DNA of 32,554 nt, taken from positions 1 to 32,554 of the forward strand of contig JAYMTA010000273.1 of NCBI GenBank assembly GCA_036897625.1, given 5' to 3'. This document shows, piece after piece, positions 9,488 to 19,229 of the stretch (position 1 is the stretch's first letter; each line of letters begins with the position of its first letter). The notes under the pieces were generated by a model that saw only the letters and a program-made list of their open reading frames with translations, was not told the DNA's origin and searched no databases. Origin of the DNA: Pelargonium cotyledonis (Eukaryota > Streptophyta > Magnoliopsida > Geraniales > Geraniaceae). Both the position numbers and the translations under genes were made by a program.

Positions 9488-9813
9488 TGTTAAAATTAGT
9501 AATGTGTTTTGGAGAATTTTCTAGAAATACCTAGAAATTAGAAGAATAAGTATTAGAAAAATAAAGAAATGTATGGAGTTCTCTAGAAAATTATGGCTTC
9601 TTAAAGAAGTTATGTAATCTCTAGAATTATCTCTTGACAACTATAAATATGTGTTTTTGTAACCATTTGAGGCAAGAAGAAAAACCAAGATCACATTCCA
9701 AAAACATTGCTCCTTATCTCAACTACTAAATTTCTCCCTTGCCTACTCAATATTTTATACCTTCAACAAAACCTTCAACCTAAAACCCATCAACCATCCT
9801 TCATAATCCAACA
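9488..9813 (+). mobile_element. Probable solo LTR, Copia-like
   Basis: A 326-bp segment begins TGTTAAAATT and ends ATCCAACA. It contains repeated 'ctctagaa' / 'tctagaaa' motifs and a TATA box (TATAAATA, 9642-9649). This layout is familiar from short Copia LTRs. No primer-binding site follows and no internal coding region is attached, so a solo LTR is the simplest reading. I could not find a matching 5-bp target duplication, so the exact ends are uncertain. It sits where exon 1 of LOR copy 3 would be expected. Confidence 0.5.
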
Positions 9814-10020
9814 GTTTCTGCAATTATCAGAATTACATGTGCATGTACTCTTCTGTGTAATACTGATGGCGACAAATTAAGGTTCTCAATTATACGATTG
9901 TTTAATTTGGAACGTGCAGCAGTTGCTTACAATAATGTGGTCCGGCTAATCAACCCACATGTTCAATATATTTCTAATTTTGCAAACTTTATCATATATT
10001 TTACTGGTAAGTTCACCTAA
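9811..10020 (+). other. 70-codon open segment without ATG, possible exon relic
   Basis: Directly after the solo LTR a frame stays open for 69 codons to a TAA. It includes FNLERAAVAYNNVVRL and ISNF. The 'ERAAVAYNNVVRL...ISNF' pattern is faintly like the C-terminal half of an AP2/ERF domain (AAxAYDxAAxxxxG...NFP), but the family's key Gly and the N-terminal strands are not evident. A GT (GTAAGT) follows the open stretch like a splice donor. Chance openness is a real alternative. Confidence 0.15.
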
Positions 10021-10812
10021 TATATATGCTTTTTCTTGAAATCATTATAAAATTAATCCAGAAAATAAAGAAAGTTCCAGTTTCATTTCCCTGTGTTTTG
10101 TTTTAGTAAATAATCTTCGGTCTCAAGTTAGGTAACGTTCTATATATCGAGGAGCGCTAGCAATGGGCGTTGGAATCGAATATGATTGAAATCTGTATTG
10201 ACATTACGTATAAAATGACTGAAATCTTTCAATATTAATTAACCAGATACGTTAGAAGACCTAATTAGTTAGAACGTAAAGAGATTAGGGATTTCAGTCA
10301 TCTAATTCTTGTTCTATTGTTGTGGAAATTAAAGTTGAATAGTTCAATATGTGGGAGTTTGAATGGAAATGTTTACCAGCAGACATAAAATTGGCACGGT
10401 AGCTGAGGAACAAGTTCTTCCCATTATTTCTGTCAACTACTCAACTTCGTCGTTTTCTACATCAAAGCTTCACTAACCACGAAACTATTAAGATAACAAA
10501 GATTCTGCTATGGCTATACTATGATTAAATGTGTTGGAGCTATTTTTATTTTTATTTTTATAAAGAATGGACACTTTTAATTATATATAAGAGTGCAAAT
10601 CCTAAGCCAAGATTAATTATTTGACATAGATTAAGTCATCAATAAAGTGGTAAACCTCATTAGAAAATTTGGATCCGAGTGGGTCGCTCCGCTTCCACAA
10701 ATTCACTTGGGCGGAGTATAAGTGAATTTTAATGTGTCGGCAGTTTTGCATCATTTCATTGGTTTTGCTTAGCGTAAGTCATAAATATTTGGATTAGATT
10801 TTTATTCTCTAA
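10021..10812. other. Intergenic, no gene seen
   Basis: Nearly 800 bp of AT-rich sequence. The phrase 'gactgaaatct' and its inverted form 'gatttcagtca' occur around 10217-10302, hinting at a decayed inverted-repeat element, but I cannot set boundaries. No coding region is supported. Confidence 0.4.
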
Positions 10813-10944
10813 TGATACTACCCGAAAAATAACAAGTTTAATCAACGAATTATGACGCGACATGTGGTGCTCGAGTGCCCCATCATCAAGATTCTCGACT
10901 TCAAGACATTCTCAATATCACGTGACCAAGGGATGCCCAACCGA

Positions 10945-11510
10945 AAAAGTCAACTCTGAGACCGTCGGCGACGCCCAAGCCTGTCTCACGCTCTAAACGC
11001 CGAAGGTTGTCTCTGTGACCGCCGGCGACACCCGACGTCCCCCGACGGAGTCCAAGCCCATTGCGCGCTTCTAACGCCAACGATCATCTCCGACACCACT
11101 AGCGATGCCCAACGTCGCCTAGCGGCGTCAAAGGCCGTTAAGCGCTCTCAACCCCGACAGTCGTCTCTAAGACCGCCGGTGACACACCCAACGTCGTTCG
11201 ACGGCGTCCAAGCCCATTGCGCGCTCTTAACGCCATAGGTCGTCTCTGAGACCACCAGCGACGCCCAAGCCCGTCGCACGCTCCCCACGTCAACGGTCAT
11301 CTCAGAGACCATTGGCGACATCCAAAGTCATTGCGCGCTCGCCATGCCAACGATTGTCTCTAAGATTATCGTCGACGCCCAACATCGTTTAGCGGCGCCC
11401 AAGCCCGTTGTATGCTCTCAACACCACGGTCGTCTTCAAGACCAAAAGCGACACCCAATATCGCCTATTGGTGCCTAAGTCTGTTGCGCGCTTCCAATTC
11501 CCCCGGACGC
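10945..11510 (+). repeat. Degenerate GC-rich minisatellite, about eight units of 57 or 77 bp
   Basis: The phrases 'gtctctgagaccgcc', 'ggcgacgcccaa', 'cgacggcgtccaagcccatt' and 'gcgcgctcttaacgcc' recur in order about eight times. Short units (about 57 bp) lack the 'cgtcgttcgacggcg' segment; long units (about 76-79 bp) have it. High GC and CpG content contrast with the flanks. All frames are broken, so it is not coding. Confidence 0.8.
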
Positions 11511-11582
11511 CGCTAACTCCAATGTCGCCCACCATGTGCCAAAATCATCATCTTACGCTAACTTCGCTAACCATACCCGTTT

Positions 11583-11872
11583 GCCATGTTCATTAGCCAT
11601 GTTGGCCGATCATGTTGGCCAACCAAACATGTTGGTCATGTTGGCCAACCAAACATGCTAGTCATGTTGTCCAACCATGCTCATAAACCAAGTTGGCCGA
11701 CCATGCATGTCCGCCAACCATGCCAGCTATGTTGGACAACCATACTCGTCAACCATGTTTGCCAACCATGTTAATCATGTTGGCCAATCATGATTGTCAA
11801 CCATGTCTGCCAACCATGTCAACCATTTTGAACAATCATTCATGTCAACCATGTCTAACAACCATGCTTACT
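11583..11872 (+). repeat. Degenerate 'ccatgttggcca' minisatellite
   Basis: About 290 bp of drifting repeats of 'catgttggccaaccaaa' and 'aaccatgtctgccaaccatg'. In places a period near 13 or 26 bp is visible. Short open frames over it (Pro/Thr/His-rich) are by-products of the repeat. Confidence 0.8.
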
Positions 11873-12280
11873 ACCCTAAGTAGCATGTTGAGCTATCCCG
11901 GATACGCAACGACATTGCACAAGTCTCGAACACTTAAGACGCTACCCCGCGTGGTAGAATCTTCTAGGGTCTTCTCCATATGCTCCCGAGCATAAGGATC
12001 ATGCGAAAGCACAACGACTCGCTTGGTGCCCGCGCACGAAGCGTCTGGTAAGCAAGGCCCAATTTATAAGACTAGAGGCTCTAAGACGCTACCCCGCATA
12101 TTAGAGGCTCCTTAGGGTGTCGATGTACACTTCCATGCACAATGGATATACGGGAACTGTTGGCCATGCTCAGCGCCCTCGCCTATCGCTCCCAAAAGTT
12201 AACGTTTCAAACCACTCATGTGGACCCAACTTCACTATCAACCAACCACACAATGACACGTAGCATATGTGTGAGGTTAG

Positions 12281-12288
12281 TATAAATA
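12281..12288 (+). promoter_or_regulatory. TATA box of the large solo LTR
   Basis: TATAAATA is followed within 50 bp by a CT-rich tract (about 12310-12355), typical of the transcription start of a plant LTR. If active it would direct transcription rightwards. Confidence 0.5.
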
Positions 12289-13292
12289 CAACCTCCTAGT
12301 AAGAGGAGGGAGATCTTCATTCTCTCAAATATACTTTCTCTCTCTAGCTTTCTCTTTCTAAAATGCTCTCAGGAACTTCGTGTATTCCAGCCGAGATCTC
12401 ATTCTCACGCCTGAAGCGGCGTACCGGAAACACCCCTAATCATTGTTCTTTGGTGTGTTTTCCATCGTAGGTCACAGGTTGACAAACTTCGCCCGCGAAT
12501 CTTGACAACGGACAACAAGGATGGACAAGGGAAACTTGAGACTTAGAGAAATTCCAACATTTAAGAGAATTTCATAGCACGTGGACAAGACAACAAGACA
12601 ATATAGTATGTTTGTTTTACCTGATTCAAATAGGTGCATCATCTATCATATGATTACATATAACTAAGTGTTATTTGTTTTTACATCCCTTGGATTGCTC
12701 ATTTTTATTGTTTTAGCCATTGTCTTATTTCACTTATGGTTTTAAATCTTAAAGTTTTCGTGTTTTTTATTATAACCCAATTGACCTGCTATGACAGGTG
12801 ATGAATCGCCACATCATTTCGACCCCTGGACTGCAATTTTTTTCGTTTTACACCCAATTTACCTACTATTGCCAGTAACCAAAGGCCACATCACCGATTT
12901 TGCCACGTCACTACGCCATGTCACATTTTTAGCCACGTCACCACGCCACGTCATATTTTTGCCACGCCATCATCATCTTCATCTTTTTGCCGGCACCGGA
13001 ATCTTTAAAGCTATGAATTTTCCGACGCCGAAATCTTTATTTGCAAAATTTATATATTTCATAAGCAAAAATTATATTATATGAAATTGATAATAAGATC
13101 CATATATATTTTCATAATTAACTCAATCAAACTAACAGTATAATGGTTTATTAATTATATATCTCATTAAATAGTCATCTAGAAGAACATATTCAGTAAC
13201 TATCCAAATCAAAATAAGATTTTAACTAAAAGAAGTTGAAGAACAGTATATGATAAGAAGTTGTTGAAGAACATATTCAGTAATTATCTATA

Positions 13293-14124
13293 CTAGTATT
13301 CAACCCGGGCGTTGCACGGGAAAATAAAACTTTAAACTTTTAAATATTATTAGTTTGTTTAATTTTAATTACCTTAATATTTTTATTATAAATTATTTTG
13401 TGTTTGTGTGTGTAACGTTTAATTAGATTTTAACTTGAATTCTAAGGTTTCGGTGTTAGATCAGCAACTAAACATCTTTTCATGTTGTGTCTAACTGGAA
13501 TTAGAGTACCAGCCATCCCAACTGGAATTGGGGATAAGAGCAATTGTAAATTGATATATTCAGATAATTGGTTATTACCTGGAGGAATGTGGATCATTTG
13601 AAATTAGTTTATATGATTGGTTGAATATATGTTAATTTTTGAACTTCTTTGAACTCATAATTATATCACCTCTAATTGAGTTTCTAATTACGAAATGTTT
13701 CGATTCAAAATTTACATGTAAATTAATGTAATTGATTAGAAAATGCTAACCACTTAAATTTAGAAGAAAAAAAATATATCAATTGTGAAATGAATGATTT
13801 GTCCCACATTGAAAACTTCACAGAAAAGTTGAATGAGAAGCTCATATAAAATGTTAGAATGTGTCCCACATCAGAAAAGTTAAGCAATTATAGAGTGAGT
13901 AAACTCTATATAAACCACCTCTATTTTCTATTAGCTAAAGTGTACTAGTGATTGCCACAATGATTGCTATTAGTAATTGTTATTAGATATTGAGTATTTT
14001 TTTGTAGCGGAAGGAAAATGAATAGACATTTGAGTTAGGTGATGAGAATGCTCCAAATTATTAGAGTTGATGAGGTGACATCTTCTAGTGCTTCCTCACC
14101 AACTTTAACACACATATATGTAGA
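13293..14124 (-). mobile_element. Non-autonomous Helitron, 832 bp
   Basis: On the minus strand the element starts TCTACATATATG, preceded by A (14125). It ends with a GC-rich hairpin (CCCGTGC-aac-GCCCGGG, 13320-13304), then TTGAATACTAG and a flanking T (13292). A 5' TC, a 3' CTAG, a hairpin about 11 nt before the end and A|T insertion without duplication are the defining traits of Helitrons. There is no Rep/helicase gene, so it depends on other copies. A second copy of the same 5' end begins at 32344 (plus strand). It is inserted inside the inverted-repeat element, so it is younger than that element. Confidence 0.8.
13801..13914 (+). promoter_or_regulatory. Duplicated USE-plus-TATA module inside the Helitron
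   Basis: GTCCCACATTG (13801-13811) followed 32 bp later by TATAAAA (about 13844) is repeated as GTCCCACATCA (13863-13873) followed 32 bp later by TATATAA (about 13906). The plant snRNA upstream sequence element is RTCCCACATCG. Spacing near 32-34 bp to TATA is the arrangement reported for RNA polymerase II-type plant snRNA genes. No U-snRNA-like sequence follows, so this is a promoter-like module of unknown activity. Confidence 0.4.
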
Positions 14125-14384
14125 TTTATAAACTTTGAAGATTCCGGCGCCGGCAAGAAGATGAAGATGATGACGTGGCAAAAATGTGACGTGGCGTGGT
14201 GACGTGGCTAAAATGTGACATGGCGTAGTGACGTGGCAAAATCGGTGACGTGCCCTTTGGTTACCGACAATAGTAGGTAAATTGGGTGTAAAACAAAAAA
14301 ATTTGCAGTACAAGAGTCGAAATGACTAAATTTCGAGAGCAGTGGGCAACATAGAAAAAAAGACAGTCCAAAGAAGCTGAAAAC

Positions 14385-14386
<2 letters not shown>

Positions 14387-14417
<31 letters not shown>
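14387..14417. repeat. (TAA)n microsatellite
   Basis: About ten TAA units between the inverted-repeat element and the 3' end of the LINE. It could be the remains of a retroposon tail or a simple microsatellite. Confidence 0.85.
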
Positions 14418-14419
<2 letters not shown>

Positions 14420-14559
14420 TTTAGATGTGAACATCGTGATTTCATCTTCTTCGTTTGTACTGAGCAACATTTACACCATTGTGTAGAGCAATATTAAAAA
14501 GATTTTGATGTTCCTTAAGGCCAATGTGAAGTCCTGCAAGGAGTTAGATATAAGCTGTG

Positions 14560-14960
14560 TACCAATCCCAAACCCCACTAACCAGTCCGTAGCCATATTG
14601 GCCTCACGAAGAACATGACGAATGGGAACCTTACCCAAGAGCTGTATACAAGACCGAGCAACATACTCCAAATGCCTAGGACACACGAATCTCTAATATC
14701 CTAAATCAAATCATACACTAATCTTGAATCAGTCTCCATATAATCAATTAAAAGCCCATGATCTCTACTCAATTCCAAACCAATATGCAAGGCGTACTAT
14801 CCAGCGTGATTATTGGAACCCAGGCCTAGAGTCGTGGTAAAAGCTATGATTATCGTCCCCACTCCATCATCACCCGTAGCAGCTTGGCCATTCTGACAAG
14901 AACCATTTATGTTTAAACATAATTGCCCTAAACCCGGCAGCTTCCAAGCAATGAGTCTTG
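14560..14960 (-). pseudogene. LINE RNase H (RVT_3) remnant
   Basis: The minus strand reads CLNINGSCQNGQ then GLELSREHGLLIDYMETDSR and, after a stop, VPIRHVLREANMATDWLV. These correspond to the RNase H motifs 'LNTDGSxxxG', 'ExxAL..Gl.....vEtDS' and 'v.Rea N..AD.LA'. The first catalytic Asp (normally in NTDG) is Asn here. This domain is typical of one lineage of plant L1 LINEs. Confidence 0.75.
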
Positions 14961-14976
14961 CAGGTTTAAAGCGAAC

Positions 14977-15504
14977 CTAAGGCAAAGCAATATGGAATGA
15001 ATTAAGCAAATTAATTTCAGCAATTGATGAAACTTTACGAATCTTAAATAGACGAAATAAATGCACTAACCAACTCGTGACTGCTGAAATTATAGATTGA
15101 GCCTGCCATCGACCTCCAATATTATAACGAAGAATGTTCTTTTCCTTCCAAAGCTCCCATAAACCACACTCCACTAGCAGAAGCTTAAAAAATCCGGCAA
15201 TGGAGGAAGTTTTTATATCTGTCCAAAGCTCACGAACAAGCTCCTCAACCGAAACTGGAAGCCTAAAATTGAACCATGTTCTACTCCAATTCCAAATTTG
15301 TTGTGCTGTCTGGCTTGAAGTGAAAGCATGATTAGGAGATTCAATATGGTGCTGACTATAACATACACATCTCGATACCGTACGTCGGGATACCCAAAGC
15401 AGATAGAGTCGAATCAAAGGTAAGGCGTTATGCCATAAATGCCATAAAAAGAGAGAGATCCGCTTCGGAAATATGGGGTGCCACAAAAGCTTAGTCCACG
15501 CCAT
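14977..15504 (-). pseudogene. LINE zf-RVT (reverse-transcriptase zinc-binding) remnant
   Basis: A 175-codon frame starts AWTKLLWHPIFPKRISLFLW and continues HLWHNALPLIRLYLLW. This is the 'W..+W....P.+...F.W+...N.+PT...L' pattern of the zf-RVT domain that follows the polymerase in plant LINEs. It ends WKEKNILRYN, the usual linker before RNase H. The normal zinc-binding Cys/His set is incomplete: one CVCYSQHH-like cluster remains. Confidence 0.8.
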
Positions 15505-15861
15505 AGATGGACCTGCTACACGCCTGGAATGCCAAAATTTCTTAACACTGAAACACCCATGCCAAAATTACAAGCAGTAAATCAATCTATCTTCAAAAAT
15601 GTCAAGGAGGCCACAAGTTGGCTTCCAAAGAATTGGATGTCCAAACTTTGCTCTCATGAAACGAGCCCAAAGACTTTTACCAGCAACATAAGCCCATGCT
15701 AATTTAGCTCTCAAACTAACTTGCAGCCCATGTAAATTCCGCAGGCCCAAACCACCTTCCGAGATCGGTTTACAAATTTTGTCCCAACTAACCCAACAGC
15801 TTCTAAATTTCGAACCCGCGCGAGTTCCACAAAAATCCCGACATAACTGAATGTATTCGGT

Positions 15862-17085
15862 CTAAAACAGTCTTAGGAACGGAACAACAAGACATGGAAT
15901 AAATAGGAATTGAACTAAAACACTTTGAATCAAAGTGACCCTACCTCCCATTGATAAAAGCCGACCAGTCCATCCTGACAACCGGGTTTGGATCTTGTCT
16001 ATCAAAAATTGAAACTCAACAATAGGGGGTTTCCGAGAAGAAATAGGGATCCCGAGATATTGCATACAAGAGAACAACCTGTCCACTTATGAAAAAGGTG
16101 AGTTCGGGCAGCAGCAACCCGCTTGCAAGTGTAGAATTTAGACTTATCAAAATTAATAAGTTGACCTGACGCTACCTCATATATCTGAATGATAGAAACA
16201 AACTCAATCACTGAGGCTCGAGTCCCATTAATGAACATAATATTAATAACGTCTGCAAACATTAAATGAGAAATATGCATAGAATGGCCCATACAGTGAA
16301 ACGATTTAATACGACCTGACAGCATAGCGTCCTCTATGTTACGGCTTAGCACATCCTTAGCTAAAAGAAAGAGAGTCGGAGATAAGGGGTCCCCTTGTCC
16401 GACCTCACGAGTAGCCTGGAAGTACCCATGCTGACCCCATTGATTAAAATTAAGTACCAACAATTCACCAGACAGGATTTAATCAATGATATAAAGCTGT
16501 TAGAAAATCCACGAGATGACAAAGATTTAATTAAAAAAACCCCACTCCAACCTATCATAACCCTTCTACATGTCAAGTTTAATAACTAAATTTTCTCCTC
16601 TAACTCTGTCATTCAAATGATGCATTAATTTGGAACACAGAGCAACATTCTGTCATTCACAAACCCCGCCTGATTAGAAAGAATTAAAGAAGGGAACAAT
16701 CCGGCAAGCCTATCATTGATGATTTTCGACATGACCTTGTACAAAAAGCCACATAATTTAATAGGCCTATAATCTGAGAACGAAGTTGGCACATCCAATT
16801 TTGGAATTAAAACTGGCAAAGAGGAAGTATATGCCTTTGGCAGGGAATGAAAGCAAAAAAAGCTTGCACAGCCTCAATAATATCTGAACGGATAATGTCC
16901 CAACTAGAGGGAAAGAACATAACCGTAAAACCGTCCGGGCCCGGAGCACTATGCTTACTCAAACTTGAAACAGCAGCCCATATTTCATTTTCCAAAGGAA
17001 TGGCAGTGAGAGCTTGGTTTTGTTCCATGGTGACAGTTGACGGCACAACCCCAAACAACTCATCATCACGATTGCTAACCTTCCT
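15862..17085 (-). pseudogene. LINE reverse transcriptase remnant
   Basis: Segments in shifting frames match L1 reverse transcriptase: LFGVVPSTVTMEQNQAL, SLSKHSAPGPDGFTVMFFPS (17058-16807), VLIPKLDVPTSFSDYRPIKL (16819-16625), a KLDM motif followed by a stop then GYDRLEWGF (about 16570), and GQGDPLSPTLFLLAKDVLSR (16463 onward). The catalytic FADD reads FADV (16259-16248), so the second metal-binding Asp is lost. YLGIPISSRKP and WTGRLLSMGGRVTLIQSVL follow, which belong to the thumb region. It is inactive by several independent criteria. Confidence 0.85.
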
Positions 17086-18000
17086 TCCTCATTTAACTGC
17101 GAAACAGCCATGGGTGGACCCACATTTTGATTTGCAGCATTTGTCTCAGTGTCAGGCCTCACAACACCCTCTTTCTGAACTAAAGATGAGTTTGATTGAA
17201 CCTGATTTGCAGCCTCAGTAGCTGCAGGTAAATGATCTGAAACATGATTATCATTGCTAGTCTCTGTCACTGTAGTCACTTTCACACGAGAACTATTGTG
17301 ATTTTCCACAATTACATAATCATTAACAGTACCAATTGGAGCTATAATATCAACTTCAGTTGATCCCAATACATCACCATCATTAATTTGCTTCTCAACA
17401 AATTGAATTTGTAAATTTAGTACTTGAGGCACCACACCTGACGTTTCCAAATTGGAGGCAGCAATTAAATTGTCTTTGGCCAAATTTGGAGAGTCCTTAT
17501 CAATAACCACCTCCTCTCTCCTTTTATTAACGTGCTGATGCCCAGGATGACCAGAAATTGGAGCCTTTGCAGACACTTGAGTCCAGACCTGCGGCTGAGG
17601 TAAATTGGTAGCGTTCTCAGAGGCTGTTGCAGCTACACCTTTGGCTTTTTGTTGATCATATTTCTTCAGGAACCCTAGTAGATTCAGATTGGTAGAGAAC
17701 GACGGTGTCCATTTGATCAATGGATACAAAGAATTCTCGATGACTCGTTGCTCCCTCGTCAAAGCCTTGATGAAATCCGACTAGGAAAGGAAATGAAGCA
17801 GTACATGCCGCGGATCAATGAGACCCACGACAGGAACATGCTCCAAGCCCCAAGTTGTGAAAACTTTGCAACTAATTCCAATTTGGCGGAGACGTCGTCT
17901 ATTTATAGAGCTCAACTCACCACATGTGGACTTGACTATTTTTTCTAAGTCTAGTTTTTCCCATCCTCCAAGAGCTCTCCAAGCTCTGCGGGCAAAGTAA
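16959..18000 (-). pseudogene. LINE ORF1 remnant (DUF4283, no zinc knuckle)
   Basis: From about 17998 the frame reads YFARRAWRALGGWEKLDLEK, later VPVVGLIDPRHVLLHFLS, an in-frame TAG (about 17780), then SDFIKALTREQRVIENSLYP and LIKWTPSF. 'GxxDxRHVLLxF...DxxxAxxRxxxxixxxxxxxxKWTPsF' is the pattern of DUF4283, the N-terminal domain of plant L1 ORF1 proteins that bind the element RNA. The following 200 residues are Gln/Asn/Val-rich low-complexity sequence. The CCHC knuckle usually found after DUF4283 is not seen. At about 17090 the frame runs out of phase into reverse-transcriptase sequence. Confidence 0.75.
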
Positions 18001-18141
18001 GGGCCTAGTCCCTAACTTCAGGGAGAGGGAGTTTTACTCGAGCCCTAACTTCCCTTGGTCCTGACCCATATATATGCTTAGGATTATACCCTTTACATGA
18101 ATTAATGAGGTTAATCAATTTTGACTTAATGATTAGTTTGA

Positions 18142-18382
18142 CACTTTACAAGAAACTTCACTTTCCGCGACAACTATTCCTATCGTTTAAACTCTCATTC
18201 ACAAAAATTCAATATTTGTTATAACCAAAAATCTTGTCACCAAAAGTTATAGACCCATATTTTCATCAATGTTGGGTTTATCTGTGGCAGACTATTTGTT
18301 ACCATTTTTTAGCTCAACTTTTGTATAATTATTTGTGACAACATTTTTTTTGCCGTCACCAAAAGTGAGATTTCTTGTAATG
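18142..18382. mobile_element. Degraded CACTA-like MITE
   Basis: The left end CACTTTACAAGAAAC is mirrored on the right by gatttcttgtaatg. The inside holds several copies of 'gtcaccaaaag' / 'tttgtgac', the usual subterminal style of CACTA elements ending in CACTACAAGAAA. The termini have drifted and no 3-bp target duplication can be confirmed. Confidence 0.6.
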
Positions 18383-19229
18383 ACATCCCGTTCCGACCCG
18401 ATTCACTCGTCTCGATCTTTGTTTAAGATCAGAATGAGTTTGACAAAGTTGACTTTGACCGATGACATGACTTTTAGTGTAGCGACCTATTATTGGCTTA
18501 ATTAATTTTTTTAGTTTTTGAGTATTACCAATAGTCCCCCACTCCGTAGGGTGTTATAAGATTCTGAGTTTCAGGCCAACTAAATTCTGCGATGGTCTTC
18601 GTCCTAAATGTTTTGGTCAAAGTGCTCATTTAAGAAAAAATTTCAAATTGATTTATTTTATATTTTGGGCAACATAGCTTAATGGAAATAAAATCAATTT
18701 TATCAAGTTTAATAAATGATCATTTAAAAATTCTTTGTTTCTTAGTCTCTACTACGGAAACTCTAACCGTATTCTCTATTCTCTATTGTCCATCATCAAA
18801 AATCTTATTGTGAACCACCGTCGATCATTTTTCTATGGGCGGTGGTTCAATCATCTTTCTCACATTATTACTTTTGAATAAATATCAATTTAACATATCT
18901 GACTTGATAAATTTCATCATTTTCTTTGGTTTCATTATCATTAATTACTGGTTCATCTTGGACGACCCCCTTGTAGACGCCTCGTTATCATATCTGCATC
19001 TACGCCTCTATTATACGCTAGTTTGTGAGAGTGTTTACTACTAGTAAATTAATTATTCTCGCCTTATTATGTATTAAATCATATTTCAGTATTTTTCTTA
19101 TTTTATAGTTTGTTTCTATTGCAGTTTGTCTTTTATTATTGAAAGTTTTGGTATTTCTTTTCTTTTTGGAAGTTGTAGTATGTCTTCCTTTGTTGGAAAA
19201 TGTTTTTGTTATGATTTGGTAGGTATTAT
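18383..19229. other. Intergenic, no gene seen; one 10-bp-stem hairpin
   Basis: No coding region is supported, although a 69-codon frame at 18835-19044 exists by chance. A perfect inverted repeat TGAACCACCG (18811-18820) / CGGTGGTTCA (18840-18849) with a 19-nt loop is present. Confidence 0.45.

Larger units (their letters stand above)
10813..12559 (+). mobile_element. Probable 1.75-kb solo LTR (Gypsy-like)
   Basis: The segment begins TGATACTACCCG, resembling the TGTTACGACCCG start common in plant LTRs, and ends ATTCCAACA. It is flanked by TCTAA (10808-10812) and TTTAA (12560-12564), a 4-of-5 match as a target duplication. A TATA box (12281-12288) is followed by CT-rich sequence of the kind seen at LTR transcription starts. 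Two degenerate minisatellites fill the first half. No coding region, primer-binding site or second LTR is found within the window. The superfamily assignment rests on length and style only. Confidence 0.5.
12814..14325. mobile_element. Inverted-repeat DNA transposon, interrupted by a Helitron
   Basis: The left arm (12814-13020) and right arm (14125-14325, inverted) are about 200 bp each and roughly 90% alike by eye. Both read 'tcatttcgac', 'gttttacacccaatttacct', 'gccacgtcactacgccatgt' and a 'gccggcrccggaatctt' boundary near the inner end. Removing the Helitron at 13293-14124 leaves an original element of about 680 bp with arms and a 270-bp core. There is no coding capacity, and I could not find a convincing target duplication. 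A MULE-like or foldback MITE is likely. Confidence 0.75.
14471..18000 (-). mobile_element. Degenerate L1-type LINE with RNase H domain
   Basis: Reading along the minus strand, plant L1 domains occur in the expected order but in broken frames. A DUF4283 nucleocapsid-like domain (about 17998-17690) leads into an ORF1 tail (to about 17090). Reverse transcriptase (about 17085-15860), thumb/connector (about 15860-15570), zf-RVT (about 15504-15110) and RNase H (about 14960-14560) follow. The ~700-bp apurinic endonuclease region that should precede the reverse transcriptase is missing. Many stops and frameshifts are present. Neither end is certain: I see no target duplication or clear poly(A) tail. 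Confidence 0.85.

Noticed and set aside
9811-10020. Calling this an AP2/ERF transcription-factor exon
   Set aside because: The resemblance covers only about 25 residues and misses the key conserved positions. It is recorded only as an open segment.
11408-11995. Open frames of 62-100 codons with Pro/Thr/Cys-rich repeats
   Set aside because: They track the 'ccatgttggcca' minisatellite inside a probable LTR, and neighbouring units shift frame.
14261-14470. A minus-strand frame with a poly-Tyr run
   Set aside because: It is the (TAA)n microsatellite read on the other strand, between two transposons.
16847-17221. A 124-codon plus-strand frame
   Set aside because: It is antisense to the LINE reverse transcriptase and has no domain of its own.
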